A stretch of DNA of 64,000 nucleotides from Lachnotalea sp041821265 (GTDB lineage Bacteria > Bacillota > Clostridia > Lachnospirales > Lachnospiraceae), in assembly GCA_041821265.1 (NCBI GenBank), contig JBGUEQ010000025.1, positions 1 to 64,000 of the forward strand. Direction: 5' to 3'. A model generated the notes under the pieces. It did not search any database, was not told the DNA's origin, and saw only the letters and a program-made list of their open reading frames with translations. Below are positions 7,612-15,005 of this stretch, piece after piece. Positions within the stretch are counted from its first letter, which is position 1; each line of letters opens with the position of its first letter. The translations under genes were made by a program, and so were the position numbers.

Positions 7612-8262
7612 ATGAATGTTTTTAAGAAAAATGAAATAGATGACGTCTCTATTGTGAAACAGCATGAGAGGAAAGAATTGCCACATTTTAAAATTGGGAA
7701 TTCTTTTGGTGGAAATCAGAATTGGTTTCGGGATCGATTTATGAAAATGGGAGGCTGTGCTGCGGCAACGGCGTGTGATACCTGTATCAATATGGCATTA
7801 TATAATAATAAGATTCACCTATATCCTTATGATATACAGAAACTGAATCAGGATGATTATATCAAGTTTTCAATGATAATGAAACCATTTTTAACACCAC
7901 GTCTTCAAGGTATTGATACGTTGAAGCTATTTATAGATGGTTTTTATAAGTATTTACAAGAGGTAGATGAAAAAAACATACAATTAGTTGACTATTCAGG
8001 AGATATGTCTGAAAAAAATGCAATTGTAGAGGTGAAAAGTCAGATTGATCATGGAATAGCCATACCATTTTTACTTTTACGGCATAAGAACTATAACTTC
8101 AAGCATTTTACGTGGCACTGGTTTTTGATTGTTGGGTATGAAGAATTTGAAAATGAATTTTTGGTTAAAATAGCAACATATGGTGAGTTTTATTGGTTAT
8201 CTTTTCATGAGCTATGGGCAACTGGTTTCAAGAAAAAAGGTGGAATGATATTGGTTCGTTAA
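7612..8262 (+). CDS. C39-like papain-fold protein, function unknown
   Basis: The 216-residue product has no signal peptide and no membrane segment. The segment MGGCAAATACDTCIN (about residues 43-57) looks like the catalytic Cys region of C39/papain-fold enzymes, and TWHWFLIVGYE (about 166-176) carries the matching His. Peptidase activity is inference; the fold also serves as transferase (BtrH-like). AAGGAG 6 nt before the ATG at 7612 decides this start over an in-frame ATG at 7576. It sits between merR and the aldo/keto reductase and probably shares the MerR transcript. Confidence 0.6.
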   Translation: MNVFKKNEIDDVSIVKQHERKELPHFKIGNSFGGNQNWFRDRFMKMGGCAAATACDTCINMALYNNKIHLYPYDIQKLNQDDYIKFSMIMKPFLTPRLQGIDTLKLFIDGFYKYLQEVDEKNIQLVDYSGDMSEKNAIVEVKSQIDHGIAIPFLLLRHKNYNFKHFTWHWFLIVGYEEFENEFLVKIATYGEFYWLSFHELWATGFKKKGGMILVR

Positions 8263-8372
8263 AGAAGAATTCAGTAACGTGAATTGTAACAGAAGTGTAT
8301 TTATAATAGATGAACAAACAAAATGCAAAAAGAAATTACCTTTTCATGTTAGAATCATTTTAGAATTAAAGC

Positions 8373-8403
8373 TTGACATAGAGCTAACTCTAGGAGCTAC
8401 AAT
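8373..8403 (+). promoter_or_regulatory. MerR-type promoter with 19-bp spacer
   Basis: TTGACA (8373-8378) and TACAAT (8398-8403) are separated by 19 nt instead of 17. The spacer carries the dyad TAGAG ctaa CTCTA (8379-8392). Overlong spacers with a central dyad are the hallmark of MerR-activated promoters, and the TAGAG...CTCTA form resembles AdhR/NmlR operators. Predicted controller: the MerR protein at 7209; target: the gene at 8455. Confidence 0.78.
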
Positions 8404-8454
8404 AGAAGTATGTTTTAAATAAAATATGATTGCTATACAAAAGGAGGAATAGAA

Positions 8455-9441
8455 ATGTATCAAGCAAATGAAAATCGATATAGTGGGATGCAATATAAAA
8501 ATTGTGGGACTAGTGGACTGAAATTACCACGAGTAGCATTGGGGTTATGGCATAATTTTGGGTCAATTGATTCTTACGAAAATCAGAAGGCATTAATTTT
8601 CAAATCATTTGATTTGGGTATTACACATTTTGACCTTGCAAATAATTATGGACCAATTCCAGGTTCAGCGGAAGAGAATTTTGGAAGAATGTTAAAAAGT
8701 GATTTAGCAAGTTATCGTGATGAGATGATTATTTCCTCGAAAGCAGGTTATACGATGTGGCCAGGCCCATATGGTGATTGGGGTTCTAAGAAGTATTTAG
8801 TATCTAGTTTGGATCAAAGTTTAAATAGGTTGGGACTTGATTATGTGGATATTTTTTATCATCACAGACCAGATCTTGAAACACCATTAGAAGAAACCAT
8901 GGATGCACTTTCTCAAATTGTTAGAAGTGGTAAAGCTTTATATGTTGGCTTATCCAATTATTATGATCCGGAAATATTGAAAAAAGCATCTCAGATTTTG
9001 AAAGAGAATCATACTCCTTGCATCATTCATCAACCCAAATACAATATGTTTAATCGTTTGATTGAAGATAAAATATTAGATACATTAGACGAAGAAGGAA
9101 TTGGTTCTATTGCATTTTGCCCATTAGCACAAGGGTTGCTAACTGATAAATATATTCATGGAATTCCAGAAGGCTCAAGAGCAACGAAGGGTGTATTCTT
9201 ACATGAAAGCGATATCACAGAGGAAGTGATTGGTAAAGTAGTTAAATTAAATGAGATTGCCGCCAATAGAGGTCAATCACTTGCACAAATGGCATTGTCG
9301 TGGGTACTTAGGAAAAATAGAGTTACAACGGTACTAATCGGCGCTAGTAAGGTGAAACAGATTGAAGATAATGTAGCAATTGTTAATAAATTGGATTTTA
9401 CAGAAGATGAATTAAAAGAAATTGAATTGATTTTAAAGTAG
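8455..9441 (+). CDS. Aldo/keto reductase, YghZ/L-glyceraldehyde-3-phosphate reductase type
   Basis: The 328-residue NADPH-dependent oxidoreductase has the AKR barrel. Visible are the catalytic Asp and Tyr in HFDLANNYGPIPGSAEENFG, the Lys in MIISSKAGY, the His in VDIFYHHRPD, and the cofactor-phosphate segment LIGASKVKQIEDN. The YxxxPGxAE pattern and the GYTMWPGPYGDWGSKKYL loop are typical of the YghZ (AKR14) group. AAGGAGG lies 7 nt before the ATG. Its MerR-type promoter and neighbouring MerR gene suggest induction by a toxic aldehyde. Methylglyoxal-type detoxification is inference. Confidence 0.92.
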   Translation: MYQANENRYSGMQYKNCGTSGLKLPRVALGLWHNFGSIDSYENQKALIFKSFDLGITHFDLANNYGPIPGSAEENFGRMLKSDLASYRDEMIISSKAGYTMWPGPYGDWGSKKYLVSSLDQSLNRLGLDYVDIFYHHRPDLETPLEETMDALSQIVRSGKALYVGLSNYYDPEILKKASQILKENHTPCIIHQPKYNMFNRLIEDKILDTLDEEGIGSIAFCPLAQGLLTDKYIHGIPEGSRATKGVFLHESDITEEVIGKVVKLNEIAANRGQSLAQMALSWVLRKNRVTTVLIGASKVKQIEDNVAIVNKLDFTEDELKEIELILK

Positions 9442-9463
9442 TAGTTTAATTATAAGATTAAAT

Positions 9464-9535
9464 GTAACTATTCAGTACCCCCACTAACGCTAGGTGTTTT
9501 GCTCAGCGGTAACTATGAAGGTGCTGAATAGTTAC
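9464..9535 (+). repeat. Repeat family A, copy A2 (internally deleted)
   Basis: Both terminal modules are present (GTAACTATTCAGTACC at the left, GGTAACTATGAAGGTGCTG at the right), but most of the core between GTGTTTTGC and CAGCGG is missing, giving 72 bp instead of about 130. Confidence 0.8.
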
Positions 9536-9652
9536 GATTAAATTAATAAAAGAATAGGAAGGATAGATGAGTTTCTTGCTTTTAATACCGATAGATAAGA
9601 GGAGAGCTCGAATAGGGGGATATTCGAGCTATATAAAAAAGTTTATATAATC

Positions 9653-9748
9653 AAAGTAATTGATGCAATAATTATTATAAATTGCGAATGTTTATAATAA
9701 TTCAAATAGTGATATGAGTTATGTATTGCGGATTGTATTAATTACTTT
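9653..9748. repeat. Large nested inverted repeat
   Basis: Outer arms 9653-9669 and 9732-9748 pair over 17 positions with two G-T wobbles. Inside, ATTATTATAAA (9671-9681) and TTTATAATAAT (9691-9701) form a perfect 11-bp hairpin with a 9-nt loop. The wobbles rather than mismatches suggest an RNA or cruciform under selection. It lies about 90 nt before the orphan gene at 9835. Confidence 0.6.
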
Positions 9749-9834
9749 GTATAATCTTAGTATAAGTATTATATGTGTAAGAACTTTGTAGATTCTTTGA
9801 AAAAAGTGTGAAACAAGTAAGGTAGTGATATAAC

Positions 9835-10077
9835 ATGAAACAAATAGAATTTAGAATGGAAAGACCTAATCTGGTTCAAAAAGGGGATAAGGTGGAAGTG
9901 AGTGCTAGAGATTTACAGACACTTCAAGGCTTGATGTATTGTTATACAATAGAGCCAGCCATAGGAATGAGCGGAAATATTCCAATTAGTAATAAGGTTA
10001 ACAATTTAAATGGAATTGTGAGTAATATTGTAGATGGACCCAGTTATTGGACCGTAACCGTTGATTTTGAAGATTAA
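9835..10077 (+). CDS. Small orphan protein, function unknown
   Basis: I do not recognise this 80-residue product. It has no signal peptide or membrane segment and alternates hydrophobic and polar residues in short stretches, suggesting a small beta-rich fold (MKQIEFRMERPNL, KGDKVEVSARDL, GNIPISNKVNNLNGIVSNI, SYWTVTVDFED). A weak AAGGTAG lies 10 nt before the ATG. The frame is followed at once by a good terminator, supporting expression. The long inverted repeat upstream may be part of its leader. Confidence 0.55.
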   Translation: MKQIEFRMERPNLVQKGDKVEVSARDLQTLQGLMYCYTIEPAIGMSGNIPISNKVNNLNGIVSNIVDGPSYWTVTVDFED

Positions 10078-10079
10078 GA

Positions 10080-10119
10080 AAGATGCATGCAAGGTTTAAA
10101 CCTCGTGTGCATCTTTTTT
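10080..10119 (+). terminator. Intrinsic terminator
   Basis: AAGATGCA (10080-10087) pairs with TGCATCTT (10108-10115), with an inner palindrome AGGTTTAAACCT, followed by a run of six T. It terminates the small orphan gene. Confidence 0.8.
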
Positions 10120-10264
10120 ATTCAATAGGATTAGGGTGTCAAAAGGTATTAATCCTATTGAATAAAAGGCACTACGTGCCAAGATGCACACCACGCGGAG
10201 CCCAAGTGTGTTGCTACGCAACCAGCGTGGGCGAGAAAGTGTCTGCAAGCAGACACTTTGTTTA
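10118..10264 (+). repeat. Repeat family B, copy B1, with flanking 16-bp inverted repeat
   Basis: A perfect 16-bp inverted repeat (10118-10133 / 10150-10165) is followed by a chain of hairpins: GGCAC tac GTGCC (10168-10180), GTTGC tac GCAAC, and AAAGTGTCTGC aa GCAGACACTTT. The order matches 31925-32024 (opposite strand) and, in part, 58019-58098. An open frame across it (10083-10265) is produced by the repeat and is not a gene. Confidence 0.8.
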
Positions 10265-10425
10265 ATAATAATAGCTACTTACCAACACAAGTATATGCCG
10301 CCTAACATAAATTATTATAAACAGATAGTATTTCAATGAATAAGCTACGTCATTTTATTGCAAGTAGACTATAGGTTGAATATAAAAGCTGTTGAAATAA
10401 AATAGGTTAGAAAGTGGGTATAAGA

Positions 10426-11400
10426 ATGTATTTGGGAATTGACATAAGTGTTCATAATGGTGATGTAAATGTGAAGCGGGTTCGGGATGCAGAATATAAT
10501 TATATCATTATTCGAGCAGGTTATGGAAAGAATAATATGGATCAAAAGTTTGAAATTAACGCGTTAGCCTGTGTCAATTTGAGCGTACCTTTTGGAATTT
10601 ACTGGTTTAGTTATGCCTATACCGTTGAAATGGCAAAACAAGAGGCTAAATATGCGATTGCCGCCGTTAGTAAATACAAAACTATCTGTCCAATCGCATA
10701 TGACCTTGAATATGATTCAATCAGATATGCTCGATTAAAAGGAATAGAAATAACAAAAGACCTTGCCACGGCGATGGCAAAAGCGTTTTTAGAAGAAGTA
10801 GAGAGTGCTGGATATATTCCAATTTTATATACAAATAATGATTATGAAATAAATTATTTTGATATGGATCAATTTACTTGTCATGTTTGGTATGCACGCT
10901 ATAAATCGTCTATTTCTTCTACCGAAAAAGAACATGCGTCAATTTGGCAAAAATCTAGCAAAGGTAGCATACCAGGAATAAACGGATATGTTGATATTAA
11001 TGAATTTTACACAGATTTCGAACAGTCTGAAACTATCATAGATGAGAATCAAGAAGTAAATTGTAACATTAATATTCTCAATTTCCAAAAAGCTTCAAAT
11101 AATGATAATAATGGTAATAAATTAGTAGAAGATGGTATAGATGGACCAAAGACTCAGTGGGTAAGAAAAAAAATCAATTTAAAAGCGAAAAGTATGGAGA
11201 AAGGGTATTTAACTGGAAGCACGGGTGAGGTTGTAGTGTGGTGGCAGACCAGATTAAATGAAATGGGATTTCCCACCAAAATAGATGGTCTTTTTGGGAA
11301 ATCCAGTAGAAATAATACGCTTAAAATGCAGAAAAAATATAATTTATATATAGATGGTATAGCTGGATACAATAGCATTTCAACAGCCTTTTACAACTAA
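10426..11400 (+). CDS. GH25 family lysozyme with C-terminal peptidoglycan-binding domain
   Basis: The 324-residue muramidase cleaves the MurNAc-GlcNAc bond. The GH25 barrel spans about residues 1-195: YLGIDISVHNGDVN opens it, IIIRAGYG follows, and the acidic pair lies in PIAYDLEYDS; the strand-end IWQKSSKGSIPGINGYVDINEF closes it. Residues about 235-324 resemble PG_binding_1 repeats (DGIDGPKTQ, KIDGLFGKSSRNNTLKMQKKYNLYIDG). There is no signal peptide, so export must be by another route or the enzyme acts after lysis. The start is uncertain: GTG at 10414 or ATG at 10426, neither with a strong ribosome-binding site; the family pattern favours 10426. Confidence 0.88.
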   Translation: MYLGIDISVHNGDVNVKRVRDAEYNYIIIRAGYGKNNMDQKFEINALACVNLSVPFGIYWFSYAYTVEMAKQEAKYAIAAVSKYKTICPIAYDLEYDSIRYARLKGIEITKDLATAMAKAFLEEVESAGYIPILYTNNDYEINYFDMDQFTCHVWYARYKSSISSTEKEHASIWQKSSKGSIPGINGYVDINEFYTDFEQSETIIDENQEVNCNINILNFQKASNNDNNGNKLVEDGIDGPKTQWVRKKINLKAKSMEKGYLTGSTGEVVVWWQTRLNEMGFPTKIDGLFGKSSRNNTLKMQKKYNLYIDGIAGYNSISTAFYN

Positions 11401-11431
11401 CTAGAATTAAAAGATCAAGAGTTAAAATGCT

Positions 11432-11520
11432 AGCTAATGAATAATGTGCCAGTCAATTACCGAACGGATTAGCTTAATTGTATATTCTGGCACATTATGA
11501 ATAGTATGGCTAAACTGTCA
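11432..11520 (-). repeat. Repeat family C, copy C2
   Basis: Read on the minus strand it gives TGACAGTTTAGCCATAC, then ATTCATAATGTGCCAG, then GGTAATTGACTGGCACATTAT, in the same order as C1. A perfect 12-bp inverted repeat (11441-11452 / 11487-11498) forms its core stem. Confidence 0.7.
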
Positions 11521-11551
11521 AATAAAAAGTATTGAATTTATTTAAATATAC

Positions 11552-11580
11552 TTGACAATTAATAAAATATCATATAACAT
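11552..11580 (+). promoter_or_regulatory. Predicted promoter of amtB-glnK
   Basis: TTGACA (11552-11557) and TAACAT (11575-11580) are 17 nt apart. Transcription would start near 11587, just before the hairpin at 11595. Confidence 0.6.
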
Positions 11581-11594
11581 ACAAAATGAACAAA

Positions 11595-11636
11595 GCAAAG
11601 GGGCTTGAGTGTATCTCAAGACCTCTTTGCGTTTTT
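11595..11636 (+). terminator. Leader terminator upstream of amtB
   Basis: GCAAAG (11595-11600) pairs with CTTTGC (11625-11630), GG with CC inside, and CTTGAG (11604-11609) with CTCAAG (11615-11620); five T follow. Because a promoter lies just upstream and amtB begins at 11730, full transcription needs read-through, so it may be a regulated terminator. Alternatively it ends transcripts from the lysozyme gene. Confidence 0.75.
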
Positions 11637-11729
11637 GCGCAAATTTTTAGAAAAATATAAAAGCTTAGCTAAAAAAGATACTAATTATATGATTATATTG
11701 TTTTGCATGTTAGCATACAAGGAGGAAAA

Positions 11730-12971
11730 ATGAATACTGGAGATACAGCATTTATGATGATTGCATCGGCTATGGTGCTATTTATGACACCGGGGTTAGC
11801 CTTTTTTTATGGAGGTTTAGTAAGAAGAAAGAATGTATTAAATACAATGATGTCTTCTTTTTTTATCATGGGTTTAGCGTCTGCAATGTGGGTGCTTGGA
11901 GGTTATTCCCTTAGTTTTGGAGGCAATATTGGTGGAATTATTGGTACTTTAAAATGGGCAGGTTTAAACGGAGTGGGCACAGAAGTGGGTCCATATGCTA
12001 ATAGCATTCCTCACCTTTCATTTGTAATGTTTCAAATGATGTTTGCAATCATTACGCCAGCACTTATTACTGGATCAGTTGAGGGGCGTATGAATTTTAA
12101 AGCGCTGTTTATTTTTGTTGTCCTTTGGTCAATTATTGTGTATTATCCACTTGCACATATGGTATGGGGACAAGGTGGTTTTCTAGGTGAAGTATTAGGT
12201 TCTGTTGATTTTGCAGGCGGAAATGTAGTGCATATAGCATCAGGTGTTAGTGGGTTGGTATTATCAATCATGGTAGGCAAGAGACACGGATTTAATAAAG
12301 TAAGCTATAGGATTCATAATGTACCATTTGTGTTATTGGGAACATCAATTCTTTGGTTTGGTTGGTTTGGGTTTAATGCAGGAAGTGCACTTGGTGCAAG
12401 TGGACTAGCAGTACATGCTTTTGCAGCAACAAATATTTCAGCAGCATTTGCTATGTTGTCATGGATGCTGATTGATGTGATCAAAGAAGGAAAGCCTACC
12501 GTAGTAGGAGCTGCAACTGGTGCAGTGTTAGGTTTAGTAGCAATAACCCCAGGAGCTGGATTTGTTCCAATATGGGCATCTATCATTATAGGGTTATTAG
12601 TTAGTCCAATTTGTTATTTTACAATGTCAGTTGTAAAAAGTCATTTTGGTTACGATGATGCTTTAGATGCATTTGGTTGTCATGGTGTTGGCGGTATCTG
12701 GGGTGGAATTGCGACAGGTATTTTTGCAAACAGATCAGTGAATGATTTTGCAAGATGGGACGGATTAATATATGGTGATTATCACCTATTTGTAGCTCAA
12801 CTTTTTAGTATTGTGATTACAATTGGTATTGCGGTAACTGGAACATTTGTTTGTGCTTCGTTAATTAAGCTTTTCATACCATTACGTGTATCAGAAGATG
12901 AAGAGAAAAAGGGACTTGATATCACGCAACATGGCGAAAATGCATATCCATCCTTTAACGGTTTGGATTAA
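11730..12971 (+). CDS. amtB: Ammonium transporter, Amt family
   Basis: The 413-residue membrane protein has 11 predicted helices typical of Amt trimers, which conduct ammonium. Family signatures include FMTPGLAFFYGGLVRRKN in TM1, GQGGFLGEVLGS, and the pore twin-His pair in GGNVVHIASGVSG and DAFGCHGVGGIWGG. AAGGAGG lies 5 nt before the ATG at 11730; an in-frame TTG at 11703 lacks a ribosome-binding site. glnK follows after 27 nt, the standard pair in which the PII protein plugs the channel under nitrogen excess. Confidence 0.96.
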   Translation: MNTGDTAFMMIASAMVLFMTPGLAFFYGGLVRRKNVLNTMMSSFFIMGLASAMWVLGGYSLSFGGNIGGIIGTLKWAGLNGVGTEVGPYANSIPHLSFVMFQMMFAIITPALITGSVEGRMNFKALFIFVVLWSIIVYYPLAHMVWGQGGFLGEVLGSVDFAGGNVVHIASGVSGLVLSIMVGKRHGFNKVSYRIHNVPFVLLGTSILWFGWFGFNAGSALGASGLAVHAFAATNISAAFAMLSWMLIDVIKEGKPTVVGAATGAVLGLVAITPGAGFVPIWASIIIGLLVSPICYFTMSVVKSHFGYDDALDAFGCHGVGGIWGGIATGIFANRSVNDFARWDGLIYGDYHLFVAQLFSIVITIGIAVTGTFVCASLIKLFIPLRVSEDEEKKGLDITQHGENAYPSFNGLD

Positions 12972-12998
12972 TAGAGCGCGAATGGAGGAAATAAAGCT

Positions 12999-13343
12999 AT
13001 GATAAAGATAGAAGCAATTGTAAGGGAAGATAAATATGAAGAAGTTAAATCAGCACTGAATGAAATGGGAGTGCATGGTATTACCGTATCACAAGTTATG
13101 GGATGTGGAATACAAAAAGGTTACACAAGCACAATTAGAGGTTCTAAGGTAGACATTAATATGCTTGCTAAAATAAAATTTGAAATTGTAGTTTCATCGA
13201 TTGAATGGGTAGACAAAACGGTGGAAGCAATCAGTAAAAGTGCTTATACAGGAAATCATGGAGATGGGAAAATATTTGTGTATGAACTTATGGATGCGGT
13301 AAGAATTCGAACAGGAGAACATGGAGAAGATGCCATCCACTAA
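12999..13343 (+). CDS. glnK: Nitrogen regulatory PII protein, GlnK type
   Basis: The 114-residue PII signal protein binds ATP/ADP and 2-oxoglutarate and gates the Amt channel. The N-terminal KIEAIVREDKYEEVKSAL, the T-loop with GCGIQKGYTSTIRGSKVD, and GDGKIFVYELMDAVRIRTGE (B- and C-loop ATP-site residues) are present. The uridylylated T-loop Tyr (E. coli Tyr51, ELYRG) is replaced by Ile in STIRG, so control by uridylylation is unlikely. It is co-transcribed with amtB and followed by a terminator. Confidence 0.95.
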   Translation: MIKIEAIVREDKYEEVKSALNEMGVHGITVSQVMGCGIQKGYTSTIRGSKVDINMLAKIKFEIVVSSIEWVDKTVEAISKSAYTGNHGDGKIFVYELMDAVRIRTGEHGEDAIH

Positions 13344-13376
13344 GTAAATATACCAAATGAAATTAATTTGCAATAG

Positions 13377-13421
13377 ATAGCAAGTAGACAAGGTCAGTGC
13401 GCCTTATTTACTTGCTATTTT
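13377..13421 (+). terminator. Terminator of amtB-glnK
   Basis: ATAGCAAGTA (13377-13386) pairs with TACTTGCTAT (13409-13418), with AAGG/CCTT inside, followed by TTTT. Confidence 0.85.
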
Positions 13422-13790
13422 AATACTCGAACCGCAATCATGGGTTTGTAGGGTAGATAATTTAGATTAAAACGGTATTAATACCTTAACGTGAAAATAC
13501 ATTATTGTTTATGAGATTGCAAGTAAAAATATAAAATGTTAATTAAAATTTTATATTTAAATATGCTAGTTAATTGATTTGATGTAAGATGTTGCGTATA
13601 CTATAGATAGATGAATTTAATAATTTACTTCTCTTTTGCATTTAGCGTTATGCAATATGTTGGAGATAAAAATGTTGTTTTACATTTTTCATATATGCTA
13701 AACCGTTTTTACATAAGCTGAATTTATGCATAATGGTATTTTGGGTAATTATTACATTAATTTGCATTAACAATATAAGGAGAAAATCAA
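13422..13790. other. AT-rich gap with promoter and long leader of xth
   Basis: The gap holds an AT-rich imperfect hairpin near 13530-13560 and the xth promoter at 13574-13602. The leader of about 180 nt has no recognisable riboswitch. Confidence 0.4.
13574..13602 (+). promoter_or_regulatory. Predicted promoter of xth
   Basis: TTGATT (13574-13579), 17 nt, TATACT (13597-13602). Confidence 0.5.
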
Positions 13791-14549
13791 GTGAAGTTAG
13801 TATCGTGGAATGTAAATGGTATAAGAGCTTGTGTGCAGAAAGGTTTTATGGATTTTTTTGAAAATATTGATGCTGATATATTTTGTATACAAGAAAGCAA
13901 AATGCAAGAGGGGCAGCTTGAGTTAATCTTAGAGGGATATAATCAATATTGGAATTATGCTGTGAAAAAGGGATATTCTGGAACTGCTATTTTTTCTAAA
14001 AAAAAGCCGCTTTCAGTTTATAATGGCATTGGAATAGAAGAACATGATAATGAAGGTAGAGTTATAACGTTAGAATTTGAACAGTTTTATATGATAACAG
14101 TTTATGTGCCAAATTCCCAAAATGAACTTGCTAGATTAGACTATCGTCTTAAATGGGAAGATGATTTCCAAACTTATTTAAATAAGCTTGAAGAAACTAA
14201 ACCAGTTATTGTTTGCGGAGATTTGAATGTAGCTCATAAAGAAATAGATTTAAAAAATCCAAAGGCTAATAGAAAAAATGCGGGGTTTTCAGATGAAGAA
14301 AGAGGAAAATTTACTCAATTATTAGAATCAGGATTTACCGATACATTTAGATATTTATATCCAAATCAAGCGGAGATTTATTCTTGGTGGTCATACAGAT
14401 TTAGCGCAAGAAGCAAAAATGCAGGATGGAGAATTGATTATTTTCTTACGTCAAATATGTTAAAGGATAAAATAAAAGAGGCAAAGATTCATACGGATAT
14501 TATGGGATCGGATCATTGTCCGGTAGAATTAGAAATTGCTTTGGATTAA
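13791..14549 (+). CDS. xth: Exodeoxyribonuclease III / AP endonuclease
   Basis: The 252-residue EEP-fold nuclease repairs abasic sites. Motifs: LVSWNVNGIRA (Asn), FCIQESKMQ (metal-binding Glu), YVPNSQNELARLDYR (catalytic Tyr and Arg), VCGDLNVAHKEIDL (Asp, Asn), and the terminal GSDHCPVELEI (Asp-His). AGKFTQLL-type and WWSYRFSARSKNAGWRIDYFL segments complete the ExoA/XthA signature. The GTG start is placed by AAGGAG 7 nt upstream. Family length is about 250-270 residues. Confidence 0.95.
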   Translation: MKLVSWNVNGIRACVQKGFMDFFENIDADIFCIQESKMQEGQLELILEGYNQYWNYAVKKGYSGTAIFSKKKPLSVYNGIGIEEHDNEGRVITLEFEQFYMITVYVPNSQNELARLDYRLKWEDDFQTYLNKLEETKPVIVCGDLNVAHKEIDLKNPKANRKNAGFSDEERGKFTQLLESGFTDTFRYLYPNQAEIYSWWSYRFSARSKNAGWRIDYFLTSNMLKDKIKEAKIHTDIMGSDHCPVELEIALD

Positions 14550-14596
14550 TAGTTGCTATAATATGGAGAAAAATAAAATGTTGATTTTTGTTTGGA

Positions 14597-14640
14597 CAAA
14601 AAAATAGCACAAACCAATATTAATACTGTATTTGTACTAT
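14597..14640 (-). terminator. Terminator of the tRNA-Thr gene
   Basis: On the minus strand ATAGTACAAAT (14640-14630) pairs with GTTTGTGCTAT (14614-14604), 11 positions with G-U pairs, followed by seven T. Confidence 0.75.
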
Positions 14641-14649
14641 ATTATATAA

Positions 14650-14722
14650 AGCTTCTAGCGTGATTCGAACACGGGACCCCTTCATTACGAATGAAGTGCT
14701 CTACCAGCTGAGCTATAGAAGC
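14650..14722 (-). tRNA. tRNA-Thr (anticodon CGT)
   Basis: On the minus strand the acceptor arms GCTTCTA / TAGAAGC pair perfectly. The D-arm is GCTC AGCTGGTA GAGC and the anticodon stem is CTTCA / TGAAG with loop TTCGTAA, so the anticodon is CGT, reading ACG. The T-loop is TTCGAAT. CCA is not encoded. The first T-stem pair appears to be C-C (CCGTG / CACGC). A good promoter lies upstream and a terminator downstream on the same strand. Confidence 0.95.
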
Positions 14723-14748
14723 TTGCCGAAAAAAAACAGCTATATATG

Positions 14749-14776
14749 ATTATAATACATTTTGAAAAATTTGCAA
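14749..14776 (-). promoter_or_regulatory. Promoter of tRNA-Thr
   Basis: On the minus strand TTGCAA (14776-14771), 16 nt, TATAAT (14754-14749). The tRNA begins 27 nt after the -10 box. Confidence 0.7.
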
Positions 14777-15005
14777 GAGTTTTTTGAAATAAATACAATT
14801 TTAATTTTAAATAGTAGATTAATGATAAAGACTTAAATATTAATTCAAATAATTCAAGTTTTGAAAAAAACAAAAATTATCTAACACAGTAAGGTGTTGG
14901 ATTAACATGGTAATTATTAACTTATTAAAAATTAATAAATTTTAGGTCTAATAATGTTGATTAATGTATAATATGAATAATAAAAAAGAAAGAAAAGGAA
15001 TGAAT

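Larger units (their letters stand above)
9442..9834. other. Intergenic region with repeat A2 and nested inverted repeats
   Basis: The gap holds repeat A2 (9464-9535), a perfect 10-bp hairpin at 9605-9614 / 9621-9630 (AGCTCGAATA, loop GGGGGA) without a T-run, and a large nested inverted repeat at 9653-9748. No gene or clear promoter was seen. Confidence 0.5.

Noticed and set aside
9605..9630. Hairpin AGCTCGAATA with loop GGGGGA as terminator of the aldo/keto reductase gene
   Set aside because: No T-run follows on either strand; kept only as an unexplained hairpin.
10083..10265. 60-codon open frame after the small orphan gene
   Set aside because: It is produced by the terminator and repeat B1; no ribosome-binding site and no conserved content.
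11703..11729. TTG start giving nine extra residues on AmtB
   Set aside because: The frame runs through the ribosome-binding site of the ATG at 11730.
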